Shown in pieces: positions 26,601-40,850 of a stretch of 64,000 nt of DNA. The translations under genes and the position numbers were made by a program. Positions within the stretch are counted from its first letter, which is position 1; every line of letters begins with the position of its first letter. Source of the DNA: Caprimulgus europaeus (taxonomy: Eukaryota > Chordata > Aves > Caprimulgiformes > Caprimulgidae); assembly GCA_907165065.1 (NCBI GenBank), contig OU015528.1, positions 33,688,515-33,752,514 of the forward strand, read 5' to 3'. The notes under the pieces are model-generated. The model ran no database searches. It saw only the letters and a list, made by a program, of their open reading frames with translations, and was not told the DNA's origin.

Positions 26601-29600
26601 CCAGGCCTGTCTGACAATCGACAATCTTGAGACACACATGGTAAAGTTATGTGTTCATTTGGTCACTGGGCACATTTTTGTTAGGAGGAAGTAAAGCACC
26701 TGAGCACCTATGGGAGTGTGCAGCCATCTACCAACACTGTGAAGTAGATGGTTTCTTGCTTCCTTCTTTGTCTTCCCTCTTCATTTTCTTGAAGGATGCA
26801 ACCTGGAGACTTTCTCATAAAGATGCCGGATGCCTTACCTCGTTGAGGTCAACCAAGCTCCTCTCTCAATAGGAGGGGGGCAGCTAGAAGCACAAGGTCA
26901 AGGTGAAAAGTCCTCAGGGAAAGAATAGTCTTTTACCTTTGTCAGCTGTTCTCTATCTTCATGCATGGCCTCAGACACCAGAGCTCAGGCAGGGATGCCT
27001 ACAAGCACTTTAGAGAGTGATTTCAATAAAGCATAATTACTATTGGAAACAAGTGATTTTCAGTTGTTTCCCAGCATGTGACTACAATCAGATCTCTGCA
27101 CTTGGTCAAAACCCCAGGTCCTGCTGCCACCGACCAAAGACCTGTGCAGGAGGCTGAAACCTTTGTTCCCTGTCTCGCAATACTGCAAAGAGTCAGAAGA
27201 TGGCAGAAGGAAGCCCTGAAATGGCATCCCACCAGCCCAGGTAGGAAAGCCCTGCGGGGAGCTGCTCGGTACAGAGAAAGGAGTAGCCACATCTGACCTT
27301 CGTGCGTGGGTGGCTTTTCATCTCCACATTTCGGAGTGTTTTCTTTGCCTTGGTGTATTATGTTTCTTTGACACCAGAAGTACTGGAGAATAGCTGAAGA
27401 CTGTGTGGGAACTTAAAACATTTAATCCAATAATGGGCTGGGTGTGAACTACTCTTTCCATCCTGTTATTTCACACTGCTTTTGTAGCCATGGCTATTGC
27501 TGAGATCAGATTTTGGTGTTTTGTGGCAACCTTTGAAGAGTCACATTCCAAAGGACACCGATCCTGTGAATTCTCAAAAAAAGGATGAAACACCAGATTT
27601 TGAGTGATTGTGTAGCTTACATTGTGTGGTTTTTTGCCTGGTGCTCTGCTTAATAAGAATTTCCTGTACTTTCTGCTTGCAAGGGTCCATTTTCAGGCTG
27701 GTCCCACCACACCATCAGGAAGAAGAAACAACAGCACAGTGCCAGGGCAAGTGCCAGTCTCGCTTGCTTTCATTGTGTTAAGTAAGCTGTCAAAGGCGAT
27801 GCTCCTTCCTTTTGAGTGACACTTCGGTGAAATTACAAAATCCTTTCATCCATGTGGAACTTTAAAGAGGGCTTCTTAGACTTTGACAATGAGTGAAAGG
27901 CTGAAGAAGAAGCATTATTTGATTCTTGAACATCTGTTGCTTTCCCTCTAGCCTCCTCACTTGATCAAATATCAAAAAATGAGAGTCAGAGGCTAAACTA
28001 TTATTTTCTGGAACAGAACCTAAAAACAATGTCTGAGTGAGCAGTGACCTACACCAAGGTAGCTGGTGGTCCCACAGCAGAGCTATTCCACAGTGGATTG
28101 ACTAGGAAATTCCCGCTTCTACTCTCTTTCCTATCTCCTCACTTCAATCTACATGGAAAGCCCAGCACTCAGAATGGCTCCCTACTATCACTGCTTTTTT
28201 GGCAAGCTCCATTTTGCACCCTTCTTCCCCCATATACAGGGAGGGCAAGGAGCAGGGACCTTTCAGTGGACATCTCCCACCAGGCTGCTTTTCCTGGTGT
28301 GTCTTCTGCCTGCAGCACCCTGAGGTGATGACAAAGACAGGAGGCCTCTTGCCTCCAGGGCTCTTAGTAGAGCTCTGCATCACTAGGAACAGACCTATGC
28401 TCACAACAGCAGTAAGAATTGAAAACAGTGGTCAGTAAGAATTGAAAATGCAGGTTCTCACACTTAGTTACACTTACACTGGGTCTTTTTGCACCACCAG
28501 AGAGATGTTAACTTGACTGCACAGATTAAAATGAAGGCCACTGTGGTTTTTTAATTCATACATTTTGTTCAAGGACGGGCAGCAAGTGGCTACTCACATA
28601 TTTACAGGAACTGAACCTGTTTAATATGTCTGTCCTCCCTCCCAGGCCTAGGTGACCATAAATAGGTCTGCATTGCCTTGGTGTTCCATCAAAGGCCAGT
28701 CTAAGCACGGCACCACAAAGCAGTGCTCCCACAGCATGCCCGCTCTGCTCACTGTCCACTGACGCTCTCACCCTTGTTTGCACTGGCCTGATAAAGTGTG
28801 GTACAAATTGAAGTTGTTTGGGCCGTTAAATAAGACCAGCTGTGTTAATTTTATCTTCACTCAAAACAAAGCAAAACAAACACACACAGAAAGGGTTTGA
28901 CAAGGGAAAAGAGAAGAAGGAAATCAATAGTGAAATAAATAATGTTTTTAAGCTTCTAAGAGGGTATTAAAATAATGCAGATTAAAGAGCAAACAAAAGC
29001 TCTGAAGCAAGCTGACGGTGCCCTTTTAAGTGAACATGTGTGGGTTTATACATTCACATATGCCCTACAGGTGCACTTGCCAGCTATCCAACCAGACTGT
29101 ATAAAAAATATATGTGATTTTCCCTCCTTTCTCTCCACCCCATCAGACATGTTTACTACAAAAGAAGCTGAACAAGTTTGGTCTCTTCCTAACAAAAACT
29201 GCTAATAATTACTTCAAGTATACCAAGACGTGCTGCTTTTCTTTTTCTCTTAAGCCAAAAGGATCCATAACATGTCCTGTTTATTACTCTCAGCACTTCA
29301 GCCTTCATCCTGGTTTTTGGAAATTGACTTGAAATTCAGTAGGAAAAAGGAATCACTAAAATTTCTTCAAGTAGTTCCTTTGGCTTTTGGCCTCTGTTCC
29401 TCAGTAGAAATTTGTGAGAATGTTGTTGGTGCTCTTTGGTGGAGCTAAAATCTGTCATGAGATGGGTCCTGGAGCAAGTTTAAAGCCCAGCTCATCCTGG
29501 GGTCTCACAGCAGAGACCACGTCTGCCCCTCTGGGATTAAAGGACAGCAAAAAAGCGCACAAAAGTCCCTACTGCCCCTCTCCTCTTGCTGGCAGAGGAG

Positions 29601-30190
29601 GTGTCATGTCCATCAACAAGAATGACAGGAGGGGGGTTGAGAGGTATAGAAAAGCTGAACTATGACATGCTAATGGGACTTCATCCAACCTGGCTGCAAA
29701 TCTGGAGGTTTTGATAAGAATTACATGTCTATCAAGTATTTCCTGGTTTGTCAGTCTGGTAACTCCCACCAGGACCCTCATTCCTCCTCAAATAGAAAAG
29801 CATAGGATTGTCTCACTGTGAAAATCAAAGATGTCACATAAAGCTGCTTTGAGAATATGCAGGGCCTTGTTGTATATCCACACTATTTTATATCAACTAT
29901 TTATATATTATGTCACATTTTGGGATGGATCTTGCACTGAAAGTATTGTCCTTTTTCATAAAACTCACAAGCTCTGTTGTGTCCACTATTGCCAGTAACC
30001 CGCATCAGTATCTGGACTATCTGGAGCTGAGACACTTGGCTGTGCACCCAGTCCACAACCTATTGTAGAAGTGAGAAAAACATAACAAAATTAATAAAAT
30101 TATGCTTTTAGTAAGCAAAGAAAGGAAGACTTGCTACTGGTGATTCCCTAGACTTCCAGCTGCCTGGATGTAAGAAGAGAGCCAGAAAGA
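23621..30190. other. Intergenic, no recognised gene
   Basis: It contains an (AC)n microsatellite near 26.3 kb and A-rich runs near 24597-24620. I see no exon or named repeat otherwise. Confidence 0.6.
26311..26340. repeat. (AC)n microsatellite
   Basis: Short dinucleotide repeat, atacacacacacacacac followed by a C-interrupted ccccacacacccc segment. Confidence 0.9.
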
Positions 30191-30529
30191 TTTCTTTAAA
30201 TACCTTCTAGTTCTATCCCACTTGTAGGTGCCCTTCTCCTAAAAAATTATCTCAGCAAATTATTCCTAAATCTCTCACTATCGCTTTCTCTGTGTAATTG
30301 GCATTCTAATGCTTCACTTCCACATCTCTGACCATCAGTAATGGCTAAAATTAAATTTTCTGTCCATTTTCCCTGATTTTTTTACTGCTCTTAACCTCAC
30401 ACTTCCTCTAGCCCATGATCAGGGAACATTTTAGATTTTGCTCCCCCTTTCAGTCACTGTATGATCCAAGTCTATTTGCCTCCTCCTGCATAATAGCTCA
30501 CAGATTCCTCCTTTCTCTTAGCAGCCAGC

Positions 30530-31010
30530 TAAAGCTCATAGCAGGATCTCATCATTTTGCACTTCATCTGTAATAATCTGGTCTCCAGCCATGTTCCAGC
30601 ACTACTGCTGCCTTCACTTCCATTCAAAACACTGAGATTAGAACCACGTTCCTGGCTCGTTGCTTTGGCTGCATCAACATTCTCCTTGTGTCCTTCCAGT
30701 GGCTTCACATTTTCAAACACGAGCATCTTATCTTTGCCTTTAAGATTCTTTACATTTAGCCTCACCCTATCTGTCAAATATATTGGCCTATCAAACTGTC
30801 AGCTCCTGCCTGTGATCTGACAAAGATGACAGCCTTGATCACCATGTCTGCTTCTTCCCCAGCCACCTCTCTACTTTTATCTCCCTGTCCCCTATGCATA
30901 AGAAAAACTACTATGGGGAATTCTTAATTTAACCTCCCCTGCAGGCTTCTCTGTCTGGGGACATAGAAATAAATTTCATAACTCCTCTCCTGCACTGGCC
31001 AAGCAAATGC
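30530..31010 (+). mobile_element. Ancient L2-like LINE relic
   Basis: The block with ttccagtggcttcacatttt, followed by tctttgcctttaagattctt and then tagcctcaccctatctgtc, follows the L2 3' reverse-transcriptase segment ('cactggcttcc...cctttaaggctct...ctacctatc') in order. The CT-rich codon style of the plus strand fits. Similarity may extend left to about 30.2 kb. Diverged and without an open frame. Confidence 0.45.
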
Positions 31011-31261
31011 AAAGCTGTGATTTCAGCATACCTGTTAAGCCCTGATCACTTTATACTTGTCTTATCCTTTCATCTGACTCCCACTGAGTTTATCCACTGT
31101 GACTGACACAGAGAGGAATTGTATCCATTGCTATCTGCATCTGACCTGAAGGTCATATGGAAACCCTTGTTACTTACAGAAGTAGTAGTAGCGACCATGA
31201 GGAATCTCTCTTTGCAATTGTTACTAAGGAATTCAAACCACCTTATTTTTGTAAGGATAGG

Positions 31262-31352
31262 GGGCCAGGTCTATGAAAGGTATTAGGTGCCTAGCTTTTT
31301 TTTAGATGCTTAATGTCCCATGGAAAGCAATAGCAAGTTAGGTACCTGGTAG
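31262..31352. repeat. Ancient palindromic MITE-like repeat
   Basis: Imperfect inverted repeat: the arm ttaggtgcctagct (near 31283) pairs with agttaggtacctgg (near 31336). It is flanked by a 'ggccaggtctatgaaaggta' start. This resembles a palindromic element common in turtles, crocodilians and birds (arms 'aaggtatttaggtgcctaa'). It carries no coding capacity. Confidence 0.45.
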
Positions 31353-34300
31353 AAACTAGACAACCTCCTCCCCTCAGCTCTGCAGGTTTGTCTTTGAGGC
31401 CTCAAGTTTACTAACAGCTGAAGCAAAGGCTGTGGGTGGTTAGCACTGCCTGTGCCCAACTGTGGAGCCAGGGTTTCCCCATAAGTGCACCTCTTTCCAG
31501 CAAAGGAAGCTCAGTTTCAGGAGCAGTGCTGTATTAGTCTCAAATTGTCCTGCTTCTTCATCTGCTTTCTCTGCCTTATGCCAGGTTAACCACTTTCTCT
31601 TCTCATTTCTTCTTCTGCCAGGTAGTGACTGTCGCCTCTAGATAATAGCAGTATCCTAGTAGTACTATTCCTGCTTGCAAAGGACATAGTGGCCAGTTCC
31701 AGATCAGCTTGTCACTCGTAAGGTCTTGCTCCCTTGGCCCGGTTATGTGCTACAAAACAACTGCTTCATGCCCTCTGCATGTGAGCTTCTCCCCTTGTGA
31801 TTGTTCAGCTGCCACAATCAGGACCTGCCTTTAAGGTAATGACCTGGTCACAGACTTTAGCATTGCAATGATTAATTTCACTGAACAAAGGTGTTTATTC
31901 CCAGATATCATTATTATTCTGCTTGCTTAGGTCTTGGGAACCTCTTTAGGCTGTTGGCTTGATGCACTCCAGGAGGGGTTATAGCACTGGATTGCTCAGG
32001 ACTTTGAGACTGCTAATGGATATTAATGACTAGACTCATTGTTGTATAATTGCAGAATATGGGAAGGCTATTATACTCAGGTAGTTTTGGCCATCTCTCC
32101 TTCTTTCACAGCAGCCAAAATCTTGTACCTAAACTGTTTTGCCCAACAAAACTGTGGTCTTCCAGGCCATTTTTCATTTGCTGCTTCTATTACTATGAAT
32201 TCCTGGCAATGAACCTTAGTGTAAAGAGTCATGATATGGAGTTAAATGACAGAGTATGGAAGAGGTTTTAACTTTATTAACTCTTAGCCACCAAAGTGGA
32301 ATGGTGTTATATTTGGATTTTTTATTCTTTTGATGTTTCTAGAAATCCCACTGAAACACTGCTGACTAAAGTTCAGTCTCTCATAAAACTTTATAGATCA
32401 TTAAAATTTCTGTTTATTCCAGCTCTGAGGGAGATGTAGGTTACACTATTTTAGATGTTACGAACTTTTATTCCTTAGCAACCAATAAAAATGAGGCCTG
32501 AATTAAATCCCAGAGATTTAGTTCAGAGGTTAATTTTTCCAGCAGACAGCCTGGAAAATTAAATTTTGTCACAAAGAAATCAAATTCATTTATATTTAGT
32601 TTCATCTCCCTGCATGTAAAACATAAACCAAAAGTCAGGTAGAAGGGAATCCTTGTGGCTTTGGAAAGTTCGTTCCACATCCCTTATAGGAGGTGATTTT
32701 TTCTTAGTCTAAAACACTAAGTTTAATTCACTTCCCATGCAAACCTCTGCATTTCCTGTATTACAAGTATTGTATAAATATATGTATAAGATGTGTTGCG
32801 CTGTTACGGCAAAAAGAGCTCCCATGTGCCTCATGGCTTCTTTGGACAACCCAACCAAGTTTTTTCAGCAGCATGTCCCAAGAAGGAAAATTTGCCTTAG
32901 ATGAAGAGATCCATCCTAAGGCAGTGAATTTAATCACTGTGACTTCTCTTCCACTATGTTGTGGCTATTCAGTTTCTTGCTCCTCATCCATAATTATACA
33001 TCTGTTTGTTTGCTCCTGTTTCCCAGTACTGCTCCAGTGTGCTGGCTTCCATATCTATGCTGACCTATCCCAGGACAGCACTTGAGCACATACATAGCTT
33101 TCAGCCCTAATGAGATTTTCTGATCAGGTTGCTTAAATATTGAAACACTGGCAAACATTCAGATAGTAGCATCAAGGAATTTTCTTCGTACTCCTTCCAT
33201 CTCAGTAGAAGTTTTGCAGGGTGGTTCTTTTCAGGTGCTCTTTGTATGCAATGCTAAAAAGCATCAATGATTTTCCCATGATAAATCATCTTCCTGGTCA
33301 GTGTGTTCCTTTGCCGCTTCAGGTTTTAGTGATGACTAAAATCATAGAGAAATCTTCAGCTACTCTAAGGTCAAAAAGATCTCCTTTGGAATCTCTGACA
33401 TTTAGCATTTCCTGTCAATGCTGCTCTTCTCTGTAGAAACTTTATAAAAGCTTTGCATAGTAAATACATGATTCACATGTGATCCATAGCTCACCAGTTT
33501 CAGAGGATCTGCTTTTCTATCCAAGAGCTGCATAAATATATCATGTTTTTCCTTTTTTTATAGGATTACTTTAGAACAAACACATTGTGTTATGATCAGT
33601 AATTAAATCAATAAATCTCTGAAACAATCCACAGCTTTCTGATTTACTTGAATGGTCAGTGCAACATCTTGTGTTCACATTGTGCTCTTTGAAAATTATG
33701 TATGGCTATGTTGACAAGTTAATTTTTTCCATGCCACCTCTTTCTCACTTCCTAATAAGACTGAAGACTGCATATAGCTCAGCTATTTTTTATAATATAC
33801 TTTCTGGAGTACTTAGCACTTATGTTTTATATCAACTTTTATTTACAGTAATGAATTAGCACTTCAGCCTAGAAACTCCTCTGACAAGGGCCTAAATGTA
33901 CACGTACTCTCCCAAGTTTCACAAGTAACACATGCAAATATGCACGCAATATACACGTGCATTCGTCAAAGAGAGGAAGGAGCGAGTATCAAAACATTTG
34001 GATCTTCGGTTCAGACAAACATGCAGAAGTTTGGATGTTTGTTCAAAGTCTATCCAAATGTATCCGAATCTTTTGGCTTTGGAAACCAATCTGAAATCTT
34101 ACAAGGTCAAACTTTCGCATGAGATTTCCTCTAATATCTCTTCAGCTTCAGTCAGGCCAGTAAAAATACCACAAAATATTCTCTTGTCCACTTTTTCTCT
34201 CAGTTGAAAAAGGAAAAGATGAGGAATGTGAAAATTAAACAATTAATCATTTTTTTCCAACCCTCAGGAAAAGGTTTGGTTCAGTTCAAGTTTTTTTCTC

Positions 34301-34928
34301 AAGGTCTCAGGTTTGCTCTTGTTTTATGCAAACTTGTTCATTGAGCTCAAGTCTGTATGTGAATTGCACTCATTCTCATGGTCAGAACTGCTCCTGTTAA
34401 CCTTGAATTGGCTTAATAACACATTCATAGTCTTTCAGTTTCAGAGTACAGTGTTTACTAGGGGTTTCTATCTTTACATGCAACCACACTCCCACTTTAT
34501 TCCCACTACTTGCCATTATGGGGTACTTTTTTCAACAACTCTTCTGAAAAGTAAAGAAAACACTGCCCTATAGATTTATTTTAACTGTGCAGAGGCTTAC
34601 TCAAGCCTATGCATTATACAAATTATAATGGGCTAATGGGGGATGTAATACAATTGTGCAGCAATTGAGGAAAAAAAGTGATGATTTTTCCTCAGTGATG
34701 ATACCCTGAAACATTATTTTCTGCTGAGAAGAATTTCAGGAACACTTCTGCCCTGATCATGATCCTGAAAAGATCTTTGAAATAGGTAACCTCCTGAAGT
34801 TCTTTTCATTTCCTAAAGTCTAGGTCTCATGCTAATTAGGAATAGTTTTAGATTATTAATCAACATTTCTTAAAATCTCTGCAAACTGCTACCTCAAAGT
34901 TGCATGTAAACAAACCACACTGTTTCTA
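31353..34928. other. Intergenic, no recognised gene
   Basis: I see no exon or named repeat in this 3.6-kb stretch. Confidence 0.55.
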
Positions 34929-34960
34929 ATAAATAAAATAAAATAAAATAAAATAAAATA
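34929..34960 (+). repeat. (AAAAT)n microsatellite
   Basis: About six copies of a five-base AAAAT unit. Confidence 0.93.
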
Positions 34961-37900
34961 TGTATTAACGTGCAAATACCATTCACTGCTTGTATCTGAT
35001 TAAGGTTTTGAATACCTACCGATTGTCACAGAATAAGTGGTAGCACCAAAGGGAAAGATTCCAGATGAAAATTCCTCTTTCTCCTTCTTCACTCTTCTTT
35101 ACACTGGAAAGTCAAATGTCAAGGAAATTATTCCAAAATTAAGTTTTTGCCAAAATGCTCTATAACCAAAATAGCACAAGCACACTCTTTTTGACCACTT
35201 CATATGAAAGTAAATTAGAACCATGAAATTGCACAAATTGTATTATAGGATCATTTGTTTTTCTCTGCAAAGTAGTTAATGATACAATAGATGAAAGGTC
35301 TGAAATAATTAAGGAAAAAAATAATACGATTGCAAATACAGATCTTTATTTTCTCTTTGCTTCAACAAATGTGAGATGCCAAGTTTTCATTTCTGAAAGT
35401 GTCCATGTAGCAATATGCAAAACATAACTATTTTTTTCTTTTAGATTTCAATGCCATCTCTGTTTATTTTCCTACTTGAACTGAAAAGGAATCATATGCT
35501 TGCTAGTCACCTTGCTTTGTTCTGAATAACTGTTAATTTTGTCTGCAGTTTGTTGATTCAGATCTTTATAGTCTTCTATACATCTCATAGACAAACTTAC
35601 ACACACTGTAACAAGAAAGGAAATAAAAAGGACTTATCCCAACAAGAAGCCTTTACTTTTAGAAGAGGTCAATGAAACAGAAGGTGGTTTTGACATTCAT
35701 AATGCAATTAAAATGACTCATTGTACTAAAGTGATTGGCTAGCATGAGGCAAGTAACATTACTGGGAAGAGTCCCAGTTGCATTTAATTTCAGCTCCCGA
35801 ATTTCAGTTGCACTGAATTGTTCCTGGTTAGACAAAGGAATAAGATTATGGAAAAAAATGGAGGGATAATGTTATTTCAGCATTCTAGAGACATGTCCAT
35901 CATTTGTTTTAAAAGTTACATAGATAAGTTTATTCAACATTTTCAAAGGCTTGAGGTTTTTTTTTTTCTTAATGGTGTGCTTACTTTTCTTCTGCTCCCA
36001 AATTAACACTAAATGACCATATTCAGCGAGACTTCAATTTAAGTCAGAAAGACCAATGAGAACTCATAACACACTAAAATGTGTGCTTCCCACACAAAAC
36101 AATTCAATCTTACTCTTTAGTGTTCCTGGCTTAATGGGGTGGATTTTAGATATTTTAGATATTTTAGACTATGTTTACACTCTTAAAAAGTTCACAGTCA
36201 GGACATCAGTGTGAACGATTTCCCAGGATCATCTGTTCAATACAATTGTTAGAATATTTCTCAGTTTTGACATGAGATAACCAATACTCTCCCAGATAAT
36301 ACAGGGGTTAGCACAGGGCAGAGACTTTTCCCAGGAGGAGCACGGACAAGGTTGTCCTGTTCTGAGGAGGAAACACTTTCAGCAATCACAAGGTCTGCCA
36401 TGGCACTTGTCTCTGAGATTGAGACCTGTCCCATTTTCTCTACTGTAGGGATCAGTCATTCATATCCTGGGCAGGGAGTCAATGTGCCTGCTGGGCATGC
36501 AGTGGTCAATGCACCCAAAGATGGAACTTGAGTCAGTTGCCATGGAGAGAGACAGATCTTGAACAACTGCATTCTTCACCAACAAAAAGCAGGACATATC
36601 TGAACTGGATGTGTTTGGAAGAGTAGTGGCAGGTCCTTTACATGTTATTTGTTTGACAAATGAACTATATATCTCTCCTCATGCACAAGGAAAAAAAATC
36701 AGTCATAACAGATTAATCTTGTCCTGATGGAAATAGGATTTCTTGCATAGGAAAAATACATCTGATGGTAGTTTTATACTTAGAACAAAAAGGCATCTGC
36801 ACAGATGAGAATGCAATTACGTGAGACGTCAAGTAAGAAGCTGAATTTCTCATGAGATTTTTTTTTTTAGTCTTGAAAACTGGCATAAACTCTCTGTTAC
36901 GTTGTGTTAAGCAGTTATAAAATTCTTCTTCCAGTAGTTTGTGCATTCCTTGGCCACAACAAAATAATTCTTTTTCTCTCTTTCTTATTTTTCTTTAAGA
37001 GAATTTAATCATTATTGGTAGTGTCAGATTTGTAACACTGGAAAAGGAAGACCTCAGCTTTATGGAAGGTAAGCCACTGAGTGGCAAGGATGTAAATATA
37101 TTCATGATACACTTCCACTTCTTAGCTTTACAAGGAAAAATGGTCTTTGTGACATTCTGTTTTCCACACATGGCTTTCCATGGCTTTCTCAGTATCTGGT
37201 GTTCAGGAAGTTGCACCAAAATCAAAAGATCACAGGTAGAAAAACCATAGGAACCCAGCATTGGTTCCTGGGTCAGATTTGGGGCAGGATTTCTGCCACC
37301 AGAGATATCCTAGCTTTTCTTCCCTGGACCTTCCCTTCCTTACTCCTCCTAGGAACCCGCACTACAAAGGTGGGAAGCAACTCTGTTACCCATGACAATC
37401 TCAGCATCTGTCAGCTACTAAAGGTTTAAACAACAGCCCAGATGGATCAACTACCTGTCCTTATTTCATGCTCATCTATCCTCAAACCAGGTGCACAGGA
37501 CAGCCACCCTGGGGTCATAGGAAAGGGGGCTGGAGAGGAAGGAAAAGACAACAGAGTTGACACTCTTGTCTCAGTACCTGCAGTACAACATGCATGGCAA
37601 CCTGGATCTTACACTGGGAACCGTGCCCAATTACATCAGGAACACTAAAATTTCTGTGATGGAAACAAAATACGCAAACTTAGGAACTGGACTAAACCAT
37701 TTACATATTTCACTGGGTAATGTCAATGATCAATTACCAAATTTGGTAACTAGATTTTACAGAAGTATGAATCTTGTATGTGTCCAGAAGAGAAGATTTA
37801 AAGTGAAATGGGATACAGTGCGGTAAGAAAGAATTCCAAATGGCTTCCACTCATAAAAACACAGTTTGAATCTGTTCTTGTCTAAGCAGAAACATGCAGT

Positions 37901-38685
37901 TTTTTGAGGGTATAAATAGAGTTGGTGACGTTCTGTGTCAACAAAGGGGCAAAAATGGTTTAAGGTAAGTTAATAGAAGGGCCATAGTTCAGTGCCAGTC
38001 ATTTCAAATCAGCCTCTTCTGACTGCATATCAAATGTATGCAGACTGCTCTGGTTTCAACCTTATTGGTTTGGGATTTTCCAGTACTCTGTGCTGCTTGA
38101 TCAGGAACACATGAGACCATAGAAGTGTCAAAGGATATCATTGGCAATATCCCAGTAGCAAATCTTTCCTCTTTTCCTACACGGTCCATTTAATTGAACA
38201 CTCATATCAGTGGCAGATTCATTGCAAAACACATTTTTCATTTTTATTCCCTTTTTGTGAAAGCTGTAAAGTTATATGCTTAAAAGACTTTGGCTAAAAA
38301 AAATATGTGAAAACGGATAACATTTACTTTTCCTAAGCTTGGGGTGGAGTAAGCAGTTCACATTGTGCCTATCCCTGCATACGATGCATTTTTATTAACA
38401 TTTCTATTTACAAGCTATTACCAGATGTCTGATTTAAAAAAAAATTTTTGAAAGATTAAATTCAAAATACCTGCTATCCTTATGCATCTGAGAGGGTCCA
38501 ACTATTCGTATAAGACATGTTTGGGAATACTGAAAATAAGTTGGCCAGTGAGCTCTTTTTCCTTATTTTTACCTTTTTCTTCCAACCTGAGGATATCTTA
38601 AATACATTACAGAAGATTTCTGCCCACCAGTGAGTGTTTAGAGTATTGGCACTATTTGAAGTGGCACAAGCTGACAAAAAAATCA
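34961..38685. other. Intergenic, no recognised gene
   Basis: AT-rich sequence without recognisable exons or transposons. Confidence 0.55.
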
Positions 38686-38779
38686 GGGCCAAACCTGAGT
38701 CCCCATTTTTTATGGAAGGAAAATTCCCATTGACGTCAATGGGAGTTTTGCCTGACTACAAAATAAAGAAATTGGCCCC
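38686..38779. repeat. Ancient palindromic MITE-like repeat with TGACGTCA axis
   Basis: Outer arms gggccaa (38686-38692) and ttggccc (38772-38778) enclose a perfect 20-bp palindrome TCCCATTGACGTCAATGGGA at 38725-38744. This is the pattern of an old amniote palindromic repeat ('cccattgacttcaatggg'). The axis has become a consensus CRE, TGACGTCA. Confidence 0.6.
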
Positions 38780-40719
38780 AAATGATATCTCTAAAGGGGG
38801 CTTTATTCATGGCACACAGCTGCATCTCATGAGCCAGATCTCCAAGATTCCATTATTCTTCTCCTGCCCATTAGTGAACTTACTACATGAGCCAACGTAA
38901 GAATAATACCTCTGCTCTGGGAAGTGAGGTTAAAATGTGTGCCACACATTCTGCATGTACATGCACAGCTTACAGTCATGTCATTGTTCTCAGAAGGAAA
39001 GTTATAGTAATAGGCCACCACGCTTGCTACAGTAAAATGAAGGGAATTCACAACAGGGTCATCAAAGTGATACAGAGCCATAAAAGTTAGCAATGAAAGG
39101 GCCTGTGGTTAGATCCAAAAAGACTTAGGCCCCTGAAAAGAGTTTGTTTTGGGTTTTTTTCAATTCAGTTCATTTTATCCAGTGACTTATCAATAAATAT
39201 ACAGAAAGAGTATAAAAGATAAAGCGTGCAGGACTTCCCTCCTTCAGGAAGCTGCCTAGATCTTGCTTTTTTTCTCTGGTCCAATGAACCTTGGTTCCTG
39301 TTTTTTGCACTTACTGTGACAAAATGGACCCAGATCACCTCCCCATGCTCCCCCACAGCCAAGGATTAAGGCACTCTAGTCGGAGATCTGAATCTGCATT
39401 TCTTAAAATGAAAATGGTCTGAATCCAGATTTCCTACACCTCCAGGCTCAAGACTCACACCATTAATTACATAGAAGAGGATGAAGAAGGTGTCTTTATG
39501 CTCTAGATTTATAATGAAGGTAGCACCAACAGACAAATTTTGTGAGGAATGCCTTTGTCAGTACATTTTGAGTAGGTCCTGCTCTCTAGATGAAGACCCT
39601 CAGTGTGCTTTGGCAAGGAGGTGTCTAAGTTCTGAACCCTGGCTGAGCTTATGCACAACATTTGTCCAAGGCTACTTAGTTTGCTGGGGCAGCCTTCTCC
39701 CACATGCTCTAATTTTGTCCTTTACCATTCCTGAACCATGAACCAATGCAGAGTACCAAGTGGCTCTCAGCAGCAGCCCAACAATAAAATTCACAGAGGC
39801 GTTCTTTGCCACCAGTAAAGCCATGAAACTATGGTCTTTCTGCTGCTTCTAGGCATTGGCAGATAGGATAGAAAGAAAACCAGGTGAATGAACCCATGTA
39901 TATATATAAATATACTCTCTGTTTAATAAATTTTGCTACACAAATGGGAAGTCCTAAGCCACCATCATATGAGATCTTCTTTTCCAACACCTCCCTGACA
40001 CAGATCCTATAACGCAACATGGGTTCTGGGCTATGAAATCTGCATGCTGGTGTTTCAGTGAGAAAAACATTGAACACAGGTTATGGAGAATGCAGCCTGG
40101 TTGAGCAATGAGACTGCTGAGTAATGACATGTTTTTCTTTCCGATCTTCACTTCTTCTGGCATCACCAGCTAGAATATTATGAAAATAATAGTGTGGGTC
40201 AAAAGTATTAAAGGAACAGAAAAGCAAGAATTCTTTTCAAAGGTCATTGAAAATTCACCATGAAAATGTGAGGACTTAAATATCAGATTGTGCATCAGAA
40301 ATATCTTATCACCATGAGTCAGAAATCCTGTAAGGAACAGAACCTTAGCAATCCCTATTTATGTTCCTTTACTGTCTGAAGTGGTCAGTGTTGATATTAG
40401 CTGAATTGTTCCTGAAGTTGTGTATGATAAAGGTCTGACAGTCCAGTGACAGGCTTGCTACTGTGGTCCATCCACATGCCAGCCAGCTACTTAGGAGCAA
40501 CCGCTTTTAAGGCCTCTGACTCCTTTTTAGTGCTCAAGATATGTTGTTATGGATTAGAGCATGGCACTTCATTCATTTCAGCAGTTGAATTGGCTACTGC
40601 CACAATAATGCTAGCATCTTCCAGGTCAGGAAATGGGCCATGCAGGCACAGTTCAAAGCGGAAACACATCTCTCACATAAACATGCTCAGCATCACTGTC
40701 AGGCCATCCTTGTAGGAAA
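38780..40719. other. Intergenic, no recognised gene
   Basis: No exon or named repeat is recognised. The open frames are short and unremarkable. Confidence 0.55.
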
Positions 40720-40850
40720 GTTCAGTAAGACTCTCTGGTGTATCATCCATTCTTTCTCACTTTATGTCATCAGCAAACTTAGTGAGGGTATGCTCTGTCC
40801 CATCATCCAGATCTTTAATTAAGATGTTAAACTCTTCTCTTCATAGAATG
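40720..40850 (-). mobile_element. CR1 LINE fragment, reverse orientation
   Basis: The plus strand carries tatgtcatcagcaaacttag, then a block with gagggtatgctctgtcccat, then atccagatctttaattaaga. This is the antisense of the CR1 reverse-transcriptase segment around the 'ECTLSKFADDTKL' region. A short, diverged internal piece truncated at both ends. Confidence 0.7.
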
